A DNA stretch of 64,000 nt, taken from assembly GCA_963971305.1 (NCBI GenBank), contig OZ020317.1:13658001-13722000 (forward strand), in the 5' to 3' direction. The translations under genes were made by a program, and so were the position numbers. This DNA comes from Arcuatula senhousia. Its lineage: Eukaryota; Mollusca; Bivalvia; Mytilida; Mytilidae. Shown here piece after piece: positions 1 to 12,640 of this stretch. The notes below the pieces were generated by a model. It was not told where the DNA came from, ran no database searches, and saw only the letters and a program-made list of their open reading frames with translations. Numbering within the stretch: position 1 is the stretch's first letter; each line of letters begins with the position of its first letter.

Positions 1-254
1 TCTCTCTTTGGTTATGAATTCAAAATGCTAATAATTATGGTGATCAATGGTTGATTTTTTATGCCTCTGACGCCTTTCGAAGATGGCTCCAGATCTTTGA
101 AGTGACAAAAACAACTTTAACTGTAAAAAATGGACAATTTTTGTTACATATTTCTTGGCCTCTGCTGAAGGATTTAGTACACAGCTTGAGTGAAGATGTA
201 CATTTGTTTCGTACTTTGTAATTCCTTTACACTGTCAGACAATCAGTCATACAT

Positions 255-443
255 CAGGGGCGGATCCAGAAATTTTCGAAAGGGGGGGGGGGTCCTTATA
301 CTGGGTTCTGTGGGCCAAGGGGGGGGGGGGGGGTTCCAGACCAAGTTTGCTGAAAATCTACACACAAATTTAAATATTTCAGAGGAAAGGAGTGGTTCTG
401 ACCCCCGAAACCCACCCCCCACCCCCCTCTGGATCCGCCACTG
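255..443. mobile_element. hAT-like MITE (V1) with GGCGGATCCAG ends
   Basis: Left end CAGGGGCGGATCCAG (255-269), right end CTGGATCCGCCACTG (429-443), flanked by a TACAT direct repeat (250-254 and 444-448). G- and C-runs inside. No coding capacity. The CAG..CTG ends suggest hAT; a 5-bp target repeat is shorter than the usual 8. Confidence 0.7.
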
Positions 444-492
444 TACATTAACCAATTCACAGAGCAATCACTTTTGTTGGTTTTACATTAGT

Positions 493-607
493 CAGTGACG
501 GATCAAGAAGTCTCAAAAAGGGGAGGCCCGCTGATCAAAGATTTCATTTATAACCAACCATTTTTTTCCAATAAAAGCCCCCCTCTCCCTTTTGGGTGTG
601 CCCCTGC
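493..607. mobile_element. hAT-like MITE remnant (V2)
   Basis: CAGTGACGGATC left end followed by GGCCCGCTGATC and ATAACCAACCATTTTTT as in V3 and V4; right end lost. Confidence 0.45.
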
Positions 608-937
608 ATGTATAATGATTAATCACATAGACAGGTTTAAGCAATGTCATTGTGCTGTTTGTCTAGAAAAGGTATAATTGACTTAACAATTATAAATAAG
701 TCCCCTGCTGTGATTGGTTTCTATTTGAGGTCAATATCCAGGTCGATGTAGCAGCTGATCAATGTCTAGGTCAATAATCAGGATGACAAGCATTTAGACA
801 TTGATTTTAAGACAACTGTTGTGATATATTTACAAAACTATTGAACTTGGATGATCAATCTCAAATGTCATAGAAAAAAAGAGGCCTAACATGGCAGAGG
901 CACACCAAGAGAAATTGAAGATCATAATTTATTGTCC

Positions 938-1195
938 CCTGGTATGGGGGGGGGGTGGACAGGAGGGGTCCTCTTCCCCCGTTACCCCCCTCTACCTTCG
1001 CTCCCGTCCTTTCCATCCCCCTCCCAGCCACCTCAACCCTGGTACCCCTGTCCCTCATGTCGCCCCCTATCCCCACTACCTGCCCCTTCCACCCCAACTC
1101 CCTGCCACCTCTACCCCTGCTCCCAGTCCCTTCTTTACCTGCTATCTGCCCCTCAACCCCCGTATCCTGTCCCCTCCCTGTCTGCCCCCTTTGGC
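938..1195 (+). repeat. C-rich/pyrimidine low-complexity tract
   Basis: After GGGGGGGGG the strand becomes CCCCTACC/CCCTGTCC-like for about 230 bp. Overlapping proline-rich frames in all three phases show there is no coding constraint. G-rich on the minus strand, so G-quadruplex-prone. Confidence 0.65.
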
Positions 1196-1855
1196 ATAAA
1201 GTGACAAAATTTAAATGTTTCTAATTTTTCTTTATGAGTAATTTTAAAATCCATTAAAGTTTCTGTAAATATGATTATGACTATATATATTGTTGAATTA
1301 AATGTGATCAAACTATACATTTTCATTTCACAATTTTATCAAAAAGAAAAAAACCAACACTAATGCATCTTCAAAAACGTTATTATGTATTTGAAATTCA
1401 TCAACCATTGAATGCGTGTTGATTTATGATATGAAATGAAAATTTTATTTAAATAGTTGTTAGGTGTTAATATATTCATATTTTAATTTTGAAAACACCC
1501 AACTACATGTAAATTATAATTGGGATATACATGTACTACATGACTTTATACAATAAATTGATCTTGTTTTCTTTGACCTTAATTACCTGTTGCACTTTTA
1601 TTAAAGTTCTGAATTTCTTAAAATGTGTTTTTCATAAATCTATGGGTTTTGAAAAGTACAAACTTAATGGTATGTTTATCAGTTATCTCATCTTATCTCA
1701 TACAAAAATCCTTTCTTCTTCAGAATTCAATCTAAATCATCCTAATTTTTAAAATGTTAATTTAACAATCCAATACACTTTTCCATGCAAAACATGTTTC
1801 CCTTTGGTTGGATGGATATAAGAGTTAAACTTGAATGCTCTGTTTCAGACATTTT

Positions 1856-1995
1856 AGCTCACCTGACCCGAAGGTTGTCCGTCCGTCCGTTGTCCATTAA
1901 CATTTTGAAACTCTGACACCATAAGTCCAATTGCAACCAAACTAAATGGTATAGTAACATTCATTAGCCTTCAGTGCTTTATTGGGATTTCTGAA
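1856..1995 (+). mobile_element. Element C1, truncated 5' end
   Basis: Begins TTTTAGCTCACCTG, followed by a gtccgtccgtccg microsatellite and the CTCTGACACCATAAGTCC-type core seen in C3. No 3' end; satellite sequence resumes near 1996. Confidence 0.6.
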
Positions 1996-2225
1996 ATGGT
2001 GTTGGAGTAATACTTTAATGCCCTTTAATCAGTAATCTTTAATAGCTCTCTATAAAAACGTCTTGCTTTCTTGATTATCTTATCCAAACACCCTCAAAAG
2101 GATTAATCCAGCAATCCATTCCATAGACTTTATCAAGCATTGCATGATTCCCTTGTAGGTAGGTGGTGATTGGAGTTATTACTTCAATGCTCTTTTTTGC
2201 TTTCTATAAACACGACTTGCTTATT

Positions 2226-4874
2226 AGTCCCCTACCGGCGAAAGCCGAAGGGGACTATAGGTTTGCGCTCTGTCCGTCCGTCTGTCCGTCTGTCTGTCAC
2301 GCCTCAGTTTTCCGGACTTTTTTTCAAAACGCTTATAGATAATGAACTGATTTTTGGTATGTGAGTTTACCTTGATAAGTTACAGATCAAGTTAAAGTTT
2401 CCTGCCGGTCCACAATTTTTTATGGGAGTTATGGCCCTTTAAACTTTGAAAATTCACTAAAATTTCAGTTTTCCGCACTTTTTTTCTAAACGCTTATAGA
2501 TAATAAACTGATTTTTGGTATGTGAGTTTACCTTGATGAGTTACAGATCAAGTTTGAGTTTTGTGCCGGTCCACAATTTTTTATGGGAGTTATGGCCCTT
2601 TGAACTTTGAAAATTCACTAAAATATCAGTTTTCCGCACTTTTTTTCTTAACCCTTATAGATAATGAACTGATTTTTATACGACCGCAAAAAATTTGCGG
2701 ACGTATAATGGTATGATGCTGTCGTCGTCGTCGTTGTCCGTTAACTTTAGTGTATACACGATAACTTTAGTTCTAGTTATCCAAATGCAATGAAATTTGA
2801 CAATGATATTTCTTACCATTAAAGGATGGATGGGATTGATTTTGGGAGTCCCCCCTTTTTTCGTTTAGAAATTAAGGGCCAAAAGGGGCCAAAATTGCAA
2901 CTTTTTTGTGTGTTCTTACAATAACTTTTTCAATTCTTCTCCTCTGAAACTACTAAACAGAATTTAATGAAACTTGGTATGATTGATCATTAGGGTGTCC
3001 TGCACTATAGTAATGTTTCGATTTCTGATTCGTCAAAAAACATGGCTGCCGTGGCTAAAAATAGACCATGGGGGTCAGACTACTGTTTTTGGCTTGTAAT
3101 TCAAAAAGTATAAGAGATAGATGAAATCTGATGCACCCTACTGCTTCAGGATCAAAAGTTCTACAAAAGTCTCCATTTGGTCGAAGTTGTCAGAAGACCC
3201 CTTATAGGGGTTACGGCCCCTTAAAGGTGAAAAATAGCATTTTTTCATGTTTTTGCCCTATAGTATGAAAATTATTGCAGATAGCAAAAAGCTGTTGCTT
3301 GCTTAATTGTTCAGCTCATTTAGCTCTACAAAAAACTCCATAGGGTCGAAGTTGTCAGATGACCCCTTATAGGGGCTACATCCCCTAAAATAATGTTTTT
3401 TCATGTTTTTGGCCTATGAAATGAAAACTATAGCAGGTAGAGAGAAGCTGTTGCTTGCTTAAATGTTTAGCTCATTTACACAATTAAGAATTAATTTTTG
3501 CGACCCCCCCTTTTTCCCCTATAAGTTAATTAGGGGCCAAATGGGGCCAAAATCGAAACTTTTTTTATTTGTGGTCCGATTTTGAAAATTTTTTTTGCAA
3601 GTTTATTCTTGTCAGGTAGCGAATCCAAATTTGAGAATTAATTTTTTTGACCATCCCCTTTTTCACTTGTTATGTAATTAGGGGCCAAAAGGGGCCGTAA
3701 TCAAAACTTTTTTAATTTCTGGTTTGTTTTTGAAATTTTTTTTTGCAAGTTTCTTTTTGTCAAGTAGTGAATCAAAATTTGAGAAATTATTTTTGCAACC
3801 CCACCCCTCTTTCACCTGTTACATAATAAGGGGCCAAAAGGGGCCGAAATTGATTTTTAAAAAATTCTTGTTACTGTTATGTTATTAGGCACCAAAAGGG
3901 ACCAAAATTGTAACTTTTTTATTTCTGGTCTGATTTTAAAATTTTTTATTACAATTTCATCCTTGCCAAGTAGCAATTCTAAATTTAAGAATAAATTTTT
4001 GCGACCCCTACCATTTTTTCGCTCATTACCAAAGGGGCCGTAATCATAATTTAAAAAAATTTCTGCTTCAATTTTTCATTGTTTCCCCAAACATTATTCT
4101 TTTCAAGAGTAGAATACAAAATTGAAAATTTATATTTTTACCCCCTGGGTCGAAAGTCCATCAGAGAAGCATGTGTCAAAAATCTTTGTCAGTCCACCAT
4201 GGGCTGCATGTGTCCAGAGCAATAGACTATCCATATTGGGCCTAAAATGTACAGGGTTCAACATGTTGCGGTCGTATCATGCTGCGCTCGGCGAAGCTTT
4301 TTATTGGTATGTGAGTTAACCTTGATGAGTTACAGATCAAGTTTGAGTTTCGTGCCGGTCTACAATTTTTGGGGGGAGTTATGGCCCTTTGAACTTTGAA
4401 AATTCACTAAAATTTCAGTTTTCCACACGTTTTTTCTAAACCCTTATAGGAACTGATTTTTGGTCTGTGAGTTTACCTTGATGAGTTACAGATCAAGTTT
4501 GAGTTTCGTGCCGATCCACAATTTTTATGGGAGTTATGGCCCTTTGAACTTTGAAAATTCACTAAAATATCAGTTTTCCACATTTTTTTTCTAAACTTAT
4601 AGATAATGAACTGATTTTTTGTCTGTGAGTTTACCTTGATGAGTTACAGATCAAGTTTGAGTTTCGTGCCGTCCACAAATTTTTATGGGAGATATGGCCC
4701 TTTGAAGTTTGAAAATCTATTGCAATTTTCTTTTCTAAACTTTTTTATTGTTCCTTGTAGATAATAAACTGATCAAGTTTAGGTATTCATTTGTTTGACA
4801 AATTGTTACCAGTGACTGAAATATGAGGCCGGTAGGGGACTAAGTATTGTTTTGCAATACTCTCAGAATGCTTG
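2226..4874 (+). mobile_element. Element B (Helentron/HINE-like, non-autonomous), split by A1
   Basis: Left end AGTCCCCTACCGG (2226-2238) folds into a hairpin with GGGGACT. The exact reverse complement CCGGTAGGGGACT is at 4829-4841, followed by hairpin AGTATTG-TTTTG-CAATACT (4843-4861) and the end CTTG before TTT. A gtccgtctgtc microsatellite lies near the 5' end, and 161-bp tandem monomers (repeat starts 2332, 2493, 2654) fill the body, continuing after the A1 insertion. No coding capacity. It is inserted into a known satellite unit, so both junctions can be read. Confidence 0.75.
2676..4303 (+). mobile_element. Element A1 (HINE-like) nested inside B
   Basis: ATACGACCGC at 2678-2687 (part of a 15-bp-arm hairpin with one mismatch) and its reverse complement GCGGTCGTAT at 4268-4277. 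A 3' hairpin GCTGCGC-TCG-GCGAAGC (4281-4297, one mismatch) is followed by TTTTTA. A gtcgtcgtcg microsatellite is at about 2719. Internal monomers of about 149 bp carry a GGGGCCAAAAGGGGCC motif. Interrupts a 161-bp monomer of B within a T run. Confidence 0.75.
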
Positions 4875-6935
4875 TTTCATAATCTAATTCCCAATCTATT
4901 TTATATTTTCCAGCAATCCATCCCACAGACCTTATCAAAGTATTGCATGATTCCCTTGTAGGTGGGTACTTTAATACTATGTTGATCTGTAAATCAGTGG
5001 TGTAAACCATGAATCCAATCCAAAACTTCCATTGTTTAACAATATTTTGTTCTCAAATCCATTCCAAAAGCCTTGTCCATGCATTACAAGCTTCCCTTTT
5101 AGATGGTTGGGTGTTGGAGTGTGCGTTAAAAGCTCTGTTATTTAGAAATCTTTGCTTTCAATAAAAACAACTAATTTTCCTGATTATCTAATTTGAAAAC
5201 CATTCCACAGACTTTATCAAAGTATTGCATGATTCTCTTGTAGGTAGTAGGGTATTTGAGTATACTTCAATGCTCTTTAATTTGCTTTCTATAAACACAA
5301 CTTGCTTATTTCATAATCTAATCCCCAATCTATTTTATATTTTCCAGCAATCCATTCCACTGACCTTGTCAAAGTATTGAATGATTCCCTTGTAGGTGGG
5401 TGGGTATTTGAGTATACTTCAATGCTCTTTTTCTTTATATATATATATATAAACACAACTTGCTTATTTCATAATTTGATCCCCATTCCAGCAATCCATT
5501 CCACAGACCTTATCAAAGTATTGCATGATTCCCTTGTAGGTGGGTACTTTAATACTATGTTGATCTGTAAATCAGTGGTGTAAACCATGAATCCAATCCA
5601 AAACTTCCATTGTTTAACAATATTTTGTTCTCAAATCCATTCCAAAAGCCTTGTCCATGCATTACAAGCTTCCCTTTTAGATGGTTGGGTGTTGGAGTAT
5701 GCGTTAAAAGCTCTGTTATTTAGAAATCTTTGCTTTCAATAAAAACAACTAATTTTCCTGATTATCTAATTTGAAAACCTAATCCGGCAATCCATTCCAC
5801 AGACTTTATCAAAGTATTGCATGATTCCCTTGTAGGTAGTAGGGTATTTGAGTATACTTCAATGCTCTTTAATTTGCTTTCTATAAACACAACTTGCTTA
5901 TTTCATAATCTAATCCCCAATCTATTTTATATTTTCCAGCAATCCATTCCACTGACCTTGTCAAAGTATTGAATGATTCCCTTGTAGGTGGGTGGGTATT
6001 TGAGTATACTTCAATGCTCTTTTTCTTTCTATAAACACAACTTGCTTATTTCATAATTTGATCCCCATTCCAGCAATCCATTCCACAGACCTTATCAAAG
6101 TATTGCATGATTCCCTTGTAGGTGGGTACTTTAATACTATGTTGATCTGTAAATCAGTGGTGTAAACCATGAATCCAATCCAAAACTTCCATTGTTTAAC
6201 AATATTTTGTTCTCAAATCCATTCCAAAAGCCTTGTCCATGCATTACAAGCTTCCCTTTTAGATGGTTGGGTGTTGGAGTATGCGTTAAAAGCTCTGTTA
6301 TTTAGAAATCTTTGCTTTCAATAAAAACAACTAATTTTCCTGATTATCTAATTTGAAAACCTAATCCGGCAATCCATTCCACAGACTTTATCAAAGTATT
6401 GCATGATTCCCTTGTAGGTAGTAGGGTATTTGAGTATACTTCAATGCTCTTTAATTTGCTTTCTATAAACACAACTTGCTTATTTCATAATCTAATCCCC
6501 AATCTATTTTATATTTTCCAGCAATCCATTCCACTGACCTTGTCAAAGTATTGAATGATTCCCTTGTAGGTGGGTGGGTATTTGAGTATACTTCAATGCT
6601 CTTTTTCTTTCTATAAACACAACTTGCTTATTTCATAATCTAATCCCCAATCTATTTTTGTATTTCCCAGCAATCCATTCCACTGACCTTGTCAAAGTAT
6701 TGAATGATTCCCTTGTAGGTGGGTGGGTGTTGAAGTATACTTCAATGCTCATTTGCTTTCTATATACACAACTTGCTTATTTCATAATTTGATCCCCATT
6801 CCAGCAATCCATTCCACAGACCTTATCAAAGTATTGAATGATTTCCTCGTAGGTGGGTGGGTGTTGGAGTATACTTTAATGCTCTGTTAATCAGTAATCT
6901 TGGCTCTCTATCAAAAATACAGACTTTAAATAAAC

Positions 6936-7741
6936 AATAACATTAGCAAAGTAAAAAAGTACAGGTATATATAATTATTTTGTATGTAGATGAAAAAGCT
7001 TTTAATGGATTTGTCCTTAAGTCCGACATCCTTATTTAAAAAGATGTGAGGTAAGCATAAAATGGATAGGATTGACATTATTTATAACTTTTTTTTAAAT
7101 TAAAAAATGCACTTTAAAAAGTTTTAGCATTTTATTTTTAAATGTTAAGATAATGGATTTTCCTGGTTTGGTAGTACGTAATAAGAAAGTTTGCTTAGTG
7201 ACATTTGAAATCAGGAAGAACTCTAAAGAATATATTGAAGTGGCTTGCACCTACTCCCTGTCAGGTCCGAGTGTTTGGCTTAGTAGGGGAACAGTAGGGA
7301 AGTGCTGATACAGCATTTTTTATAGAAGGGTCACGGGTCACCCACAGTCGGCTGAAGACAAAAGAGGGGGGCAGTCTTTATGCCGAAAATCATGCAAAAT
7401 TGACAAGATTTGGTTTCTAAAGGAAAAGGAGTTTCATGCAGCTCATAGAAAGCCCCTTTTAATTTAATTAGCCTTTGTAGGGTTTAGCCTCATTACACAT
7501 TTTTGTTAATTAATAGTCTTGAAATAGATTTTAATTATAAGGGGGCGTTCATTGAGTGTCTCTCCCAAAATATTTTAATTAGCATGAGGTCATGTCCAAG
7601 ATCGGGAACAGTTTTACTGTTGTGCCAAAAAGAAAGTTGAAAAACTAAGAACATAATATAGACTCAGATTGGAAGCAATATCAGTGCACTTATGACTTAA
7701 AAATGACGACTTTTGAAAATGATTGCCCCTTAAGCGAGGCT
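6936..7741. other. No gene: unique AT-rich sequence
   Basis: No frame, RNA gene or clear repeat recognised. Similarly empty: 1-249, 608-937, 1196-1765 and 7965-8604 (the last with ACATGTA runs). Confidence 0.6.
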
Positions 7742-7964
7742 CCTCATTGGGGTACCAGGAATCAAGTAATCAGCATTTTTTGCCAATGTAATCAAATAAT
7801 CATATATTTTTTAGAAATGTAATCAAAAACTTTTTCCCAATAGGAATTAAGTAACAAAAAATTCAACCTTGGTAATCTAATAATCATTAAATATTTGCTC
7901 TTGTAATCAAGTAATCACCTTTAAAATGGCCTGGGAATCATGTAATCAAAACCCCAATGAGAAG
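7742..7964. mobile_element. MITE with CTCATTGGGG inverted ends
   Basis: Left end near 7742 reads CTCATTGGGGTACCAGGAATC; right end is the inverse (GGGAATCATGTAATC..ACCCCAATGAG). The inside repeats GTAATCAARTAATCA in several degenerate copies. No clear target duplication. Confidence 0.5.
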
Positions 7965-8604
7965 GCAATTAAGCAAAAAATCTGCTTAGAATGTATACCG
8001 GTAAGACAAAAGAAAAACAACTCAAAAGACTTAGTCATGGGTTCAAATTAGCACTGGTCTGAGGGCTCAGGGGCCTTCAATTTTTGGTTCAGGACATTTA
8101 ATATTCTATTTTCAAAGGTCCTTGACCTGCATATTATGTATTTACAGTAATTTACTAGTAAGGACTCTTAAATAACATCTAGTGGACTTTCCACTCAGAA
8201 TTTCAAAAAGTGTTGGACTGTTTTGCTCTCAAATGTTGATTTGAATCCCTGTTAGTGCATTGTTTCATTTACCCCATATGATCTAATAATTTGCATCTTT
8301 GAACCTAATACACAGTTATGCATGCATTTTAGGTACAATGTACATTATATGTACATGCATGTACATGTATGTAGGTTATAATAATAAATACTTGTAGTCA
8401 CAATGACAGAAAGAATTTATTAATGTATTATGTACATGTCCTCCCCCATACGCACGTACCACCACAAACAACTAAAAAATTAGTAAAAAAAAATAATAAA
8501 GAAACAAGATTATAATTTATAAAGAACATAGAAAAAAAAACTCCAGTAGAATATTTGAATCATTCACAGTCTTCTGAATCAATCCATGTATGTAATGACA
8601 TTAA

Positions 8605-9475
8605 AAATTGTGGGTTGCTCTCAAGTCAGAACTTTCCTTTAAATGTTTGAATGATTTATGTTGTATATTACAATTGTATGTAATAACTATAATCTTTGAA
8701 CACCACCCCCCCCCCCCAAAAAAAAAGAAAGAAAAAAAAACATGGGACCTGGAGAAGAATTCATAAATATGGACAAAATATTAAGATATAGAAAAAAAAT
8801 ATTTGGATCAATTTTGATGATCATCGTAATTCAAAATACAATAGACATCATTGATCTCAATACACGACACGTACATGTACATATAATGATAATTAGATAT
8901 TATATATAATAAAAATTGTGGGTTGCACCTACGACATTAATCTCAAGTCAGAACTTATTAATTGTTTAATATTTGAATGATTTTAGCTGTACATAATGTT
9001 GTAATTATAAACTCCCCCCCCCCCAAAAAAATAGAAAAATAATATTTGGATCAATTTTGATGATCATTGTAGCTCAAAATACAATAGACATCATTGATCT
9101 CAATACACGACACGTACATGTACATATAATGATAATTAGATATTATATATAATAAAAATTGTGGGTTGCACCTACGACATTAATCTCAAGTCAGAACTTA
9201 TTAATTGTTAAATATTTGAATGATTTTAGTTGTACATAATGTTGTAATTATAAACTTTTACCCCCCCCCAAAAAAAAATAAAAAAAATAATATTTGGATC
9301 AATTTTGATGATCGTCATAATTCAAAATACAATAGACCTCATTGATCTTAATACACGTACATGTACATATAATGATAATTAGATATTATATATAATAAAA
9401 ATTGTGGGTTGCACCTACGACATTAATCTCAAGTCAGAACTTATTAATTGTTTTATGTTCCGATGATTTGTGTTC
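8605..9475 (+). repeat. Tandem repeat, ~245-bp unit, ~3.5 copies
   Basis: TTGATCT recurs at 8851, 9094 and 9342. Each unit holds a C-run/A-run, an ACACGACACGTACATGTACAT tract (20 bases in part) and AAAATTGTGGGTTGCACC. First copy most diverged. Confidence 0.8.
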
Positions 9476-11359
9476 AACATTAATGTTACATGTCATTCTA
9501 CGAAATGATTAATCGGCACTGTATTTTTATACCTATAGTAAAAACGTCGTGATGATTGTCGTAAAAAAATGACGGTGAAACGTAGAGTGTAGTACAACGG
9601 CAATCAAATCTAATGTTGTGTCGGTACATTTCGGTTTGTTTCTGACATAGAATTATAAATTTGGATTTTTTGATTTTTGGAGGTTTTATTTTTTTGGATA
9701 AGATGATTTAATTTTATTTTTTTATTGTAATTCAGAACAGAGTGAGTGTGTATGTACTAACTTTTTGTGCTGATTTTGTTGATACAAGGATAAATTTATT
9801 ATTTGGATATTTTATTTATGGAAGGAACTTTTGTTGATAAAAGGATAAATTTATTATTTGGATTTTGACTTATTATTACATTTTTGATTCTGACATAAAA
9901 TAAATCAATGGTATATTTGGAGAATTTTATTTTTAGAAGGGATTTTAAATATAAATTTTTACTTTAGTGTTTTATTTGTTTGTGCTTAAAACTTTATTAT
10001 TTGTAGATTTACTGTTACATTCTAGTTTTTCTTTAATTACTTAAATGAAAAAATATTCTGTGATCTTAGTATTGTACTTTTCATTGAGTTCTTTAAAACA
10101 TGCAAGACAACGAGCAGTGACCTCTGGTCATTTTGAAGACTGCTGGCTGTTTTCCATTGTGATTTTTTAAATTGCCGTTTCTTTAATGTTGGTTGTGTTG
10201 CGTACACTTATTCCACACCTCTTTATCGTCTATTGATTTTGGGACATAGGAACATGACTTTGTACATTTATTCACCAACTAATTGTTTTCCTTTTGATGT
10301 TGTGTTTGACTTATAACCAATTTTAATTTATTTATTTTCAGGGAATGAGTGGAACTTAAGCATATATATACTCTGAAGAAAATTATTGGATAAAGTTATT
10401 TTTTTGTGTGCAAGGATTTTTAAAGTGGATTAATATCAAAGAAGAAAAAAATGGTAAGAATTTTAGAATATTAAAAAAAGAAAAAAAAACTTACTGTGAA
10501 ACAATTCCAAAAACAAATACAAATCTACCTATTATGTTCAGATTTTTTAAAAACTTTTGCCCTGAGATAACTACTACATGTACCGGTACATGTAATTTAC
10601 ACTAGTTAGAACATTTTGTCTACATGAAAATTTGAAACCCTGGCCCCATTAACAAAATGAACTAGCTGGAAATCTGAGGACAGTTCAAAATTTTTCACCT
10701 TAATGCATGATTTTTAGCAAAGGAAAGATCAATAGGAGAAAACAGTAGAAAACAGTCTAATCCTAACCTGTTGTCTACCATTTTCTCCTTTAATGTCCTC
10801 TTCTGTGTTAAAAATCATACCATTAATATTTGTTGGACTATTCTCAGAATTTAAGCTTTAAATAATAGCTGGTAATAATCCCCATGTTTTATCATTTTAC
10901 ATTCAATGTTTTGCCATGGTACATGTAAGTCAAGTTAAACAACATTCTATTAATTCTTTATAAGGGATTTTTATGTCATGACTGGAACGTATAAATATGC
11001 CTATAGTTAGGGTCTGTAGCAGTGTTTATGAATTGCAAGGAGATTTTCAATTTTACAGAATGTCAACATATTAAGTTATAATACCCAAAGATCTCATATT
11101 GTTTTAAGGTCTGCAGTGAATTTAACTATAAGTTGTAGGAGAAAAATGCATTTTCGGCAAATGTGGGTGCATCATGGGTAGATGTTGTCCCAGGATTATT
11201 GTAATAATGCACAATGCTTGGAGCCTCAAGTTTAAATATGCAGAATTTGTGAAATTGGTCTTAATACAAAATAGTTTCAAAGTCTTTTTCATCAAATCTT
11301 GCTTTTTAAAAAATGATTGTATAAACAATAAACATCCTGGTTAAAACTTAAAACTAATA
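9476..11359. other. No gene: AT-rich, apart from repeat M copy 1
   Basis: 9650-9990 has T-rich degenerate repeats (GGATAAATTTATTATTTGGAT twice in part). 10236-11359 shows nothing recognisable. Confidence 0.55.
10105..10235. repeat. Interspersed repeat M, copy 1
   Basis: CGAGCAGTGACCTCTGGTCA ... GGCTGTTTTCCATTGTG ... GCGTACACTTATTCCACA. Matches copy 2 at 22935-23060; a degenerate third is at 51280-51355. Probably old SINE-like sequence. Confidence 0.5.
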
Positions 11360-11745
11360 TCATCTTTACAGGAAATCTTCAAAAAATCTCAAGGGGAAAA
11401 AATACAATTCTCAGAAAATGTAGGTGGGTGGAGGTTATAAAATGTCGATTTCCCAGATAATGGATTTAGATTTATCAAAAAGTTCAGTATCAATGCAGTT
11501 GAGACTCATAAGAATGTTGACACTTTTTCTTCGATAAGACTTTCAGCAGTGCTGTCTTAGAAAATGTGGATGGGGGGCATACCCCAGATAATTGAAAAGC
11601 AATATCAATAATTTCAGTTTTCATTGCAGTTAAAACACATAGAGTTTCAACAGTTTTTCTTCAATAAGTTTCAGGAGTGCATTCTAAGAAAATGTGGGTG
11701 GTGGCATACCCCAGATAATAAAACAGCCAAATCAATAAGTTCAGA
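11360..11745 (+). repeat. Degenerate tandem repeat, ~130-146-bp unit, 3 copies
   Basis: GAAAATGTRGRTGG recurs at 11414, 11560 and 11688, each followed by ACCCCAGATAAT-like or CCCAGATAATGG sequence and a CAGTTRARAC segment. Confidence 0.6.
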
Positions 11746-11784
11746 AAAATCATTGCATGCCTATCTCACTCCTGAAATTGTTTG

Positions 11785-11990
11785 TCTGCTCGTACGCTAA
11801 GCGATATTAATTAATAACGATTGACTTCTCCCACTCGGCCCAGTTTAATCAAAGAACCGCTAATTGGTGATTTCCGGTAAAAATCATAGCGCTTCATCAA
11901 TAATCAATGACATGGCTTAGCGCTACCTTGCTCTTCAAGGTAATCTGAGTTTGTTTGTGTTGATCAAGGATTAATCTGTTGGTCACACAT
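11785..11990. promoter_or_regulatory. Possible cis-regulatory island (GC-balanced, non-repetitive)
   Basis: Higher sequence complexity than its surroundings, with core motifs known for developmental regulators: AATCAAAG (TCF/LEF type), GCTAATTGG (homeodomain), GGATTAATC (K50 homeodomain), TCAAGGTAA (nuclear-receptor type) and paired AGCGCT/TTAGCG palindromes. Purely motif-based; could be chance. Confidence 0.25.
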
Positions 11991-12335
11991 GTTGATATTT
12001 TTGTTTCAACGTAATGATTTTTTTTCATAAGTGGGTGTTTGTACTTGAAATTGTCAGAGGACTCAGGTACAAATATTGGGTATTGTGATACCTTATACTA
12101 AATGGTTTGAGTGAACCTAAACTTAATAAATACTAAGTTTGCGTATTGACTATTTATTATTTTGTTGCTTGTTTTTGCTTTTGAATTTCCTTTACGAGTG
12201 GGTTTGCACCTAGATAAACTTAAAGTGGGTGCTCAATTTTAGTTCAAAACATGTACATGTAACACAGGATATAACCGGCTATTGTTTACAACTGGCAAAC
12301 ACTATAAATTGCTCCAAAAAATGAACAGTGCATGA

Positions 12336-12640
12336 TTATTATACCCCTGGTTTGAAAAAGAGGGTGGTATACTGGTAACCTTTGTCTGTCCGTCTGCAGC
12401 ATAACTTTTGTAACATTTTTCTCAGGAACTACATATCACATTGACTTGAAATTTGGTATCTGGCTTAAGTATGAGGTGCTTCATTACAGGAATCAAAATT
12501 TAAGGTCTGTCTGGTATCTACTTCCTGTTTACTGACAAAGTTAATTTTGGGGGTAGCAGGGGTTTACTGAGTGAGTAGTAGCTTACAGTCATCAAGTACT
12601 TACACCTGATATTTCTTGTATCATGGATTGCCAATGATCA
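12336..12640 (+). mobile_element. Element E, 5' part (HINE-like, 3' end not found)
   Basis: TATACC/GGTATA arms around 12340-12373, then tctgtccgtctg and a GACTTGAAATTTGGTATCTGG core like the F monomer. No matching 3' subterminal repeat seen; right border approximate. Confidence 0.4.

Larger units (their letters stand above)
1766..6935 (+). repeat. Satellite: ~145-bp monomers in ~580-bp higher-order units, interrupted by C1 and B
   Basis: Monomers contain CAATCCATTCCACAGACC ... TTGTAGGTGGG. In 4914-6900 the arrangement repeats as a four-monomer unit: GAATCCAATC recurs at 5011, 5589 and 6171 (578 and 582 bp apart). Outer monomers (1766-2200, 6670-6935) are more diverged. Short frames inside are not genes. 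Confidence 0.85.

Noticed and set aside
891..1224. Proline-rich protein genes (three overlapping frames)
   Set aside because: All three phases are open because the DNA is a C-rich low-complexity tract; no splice or start evidence.
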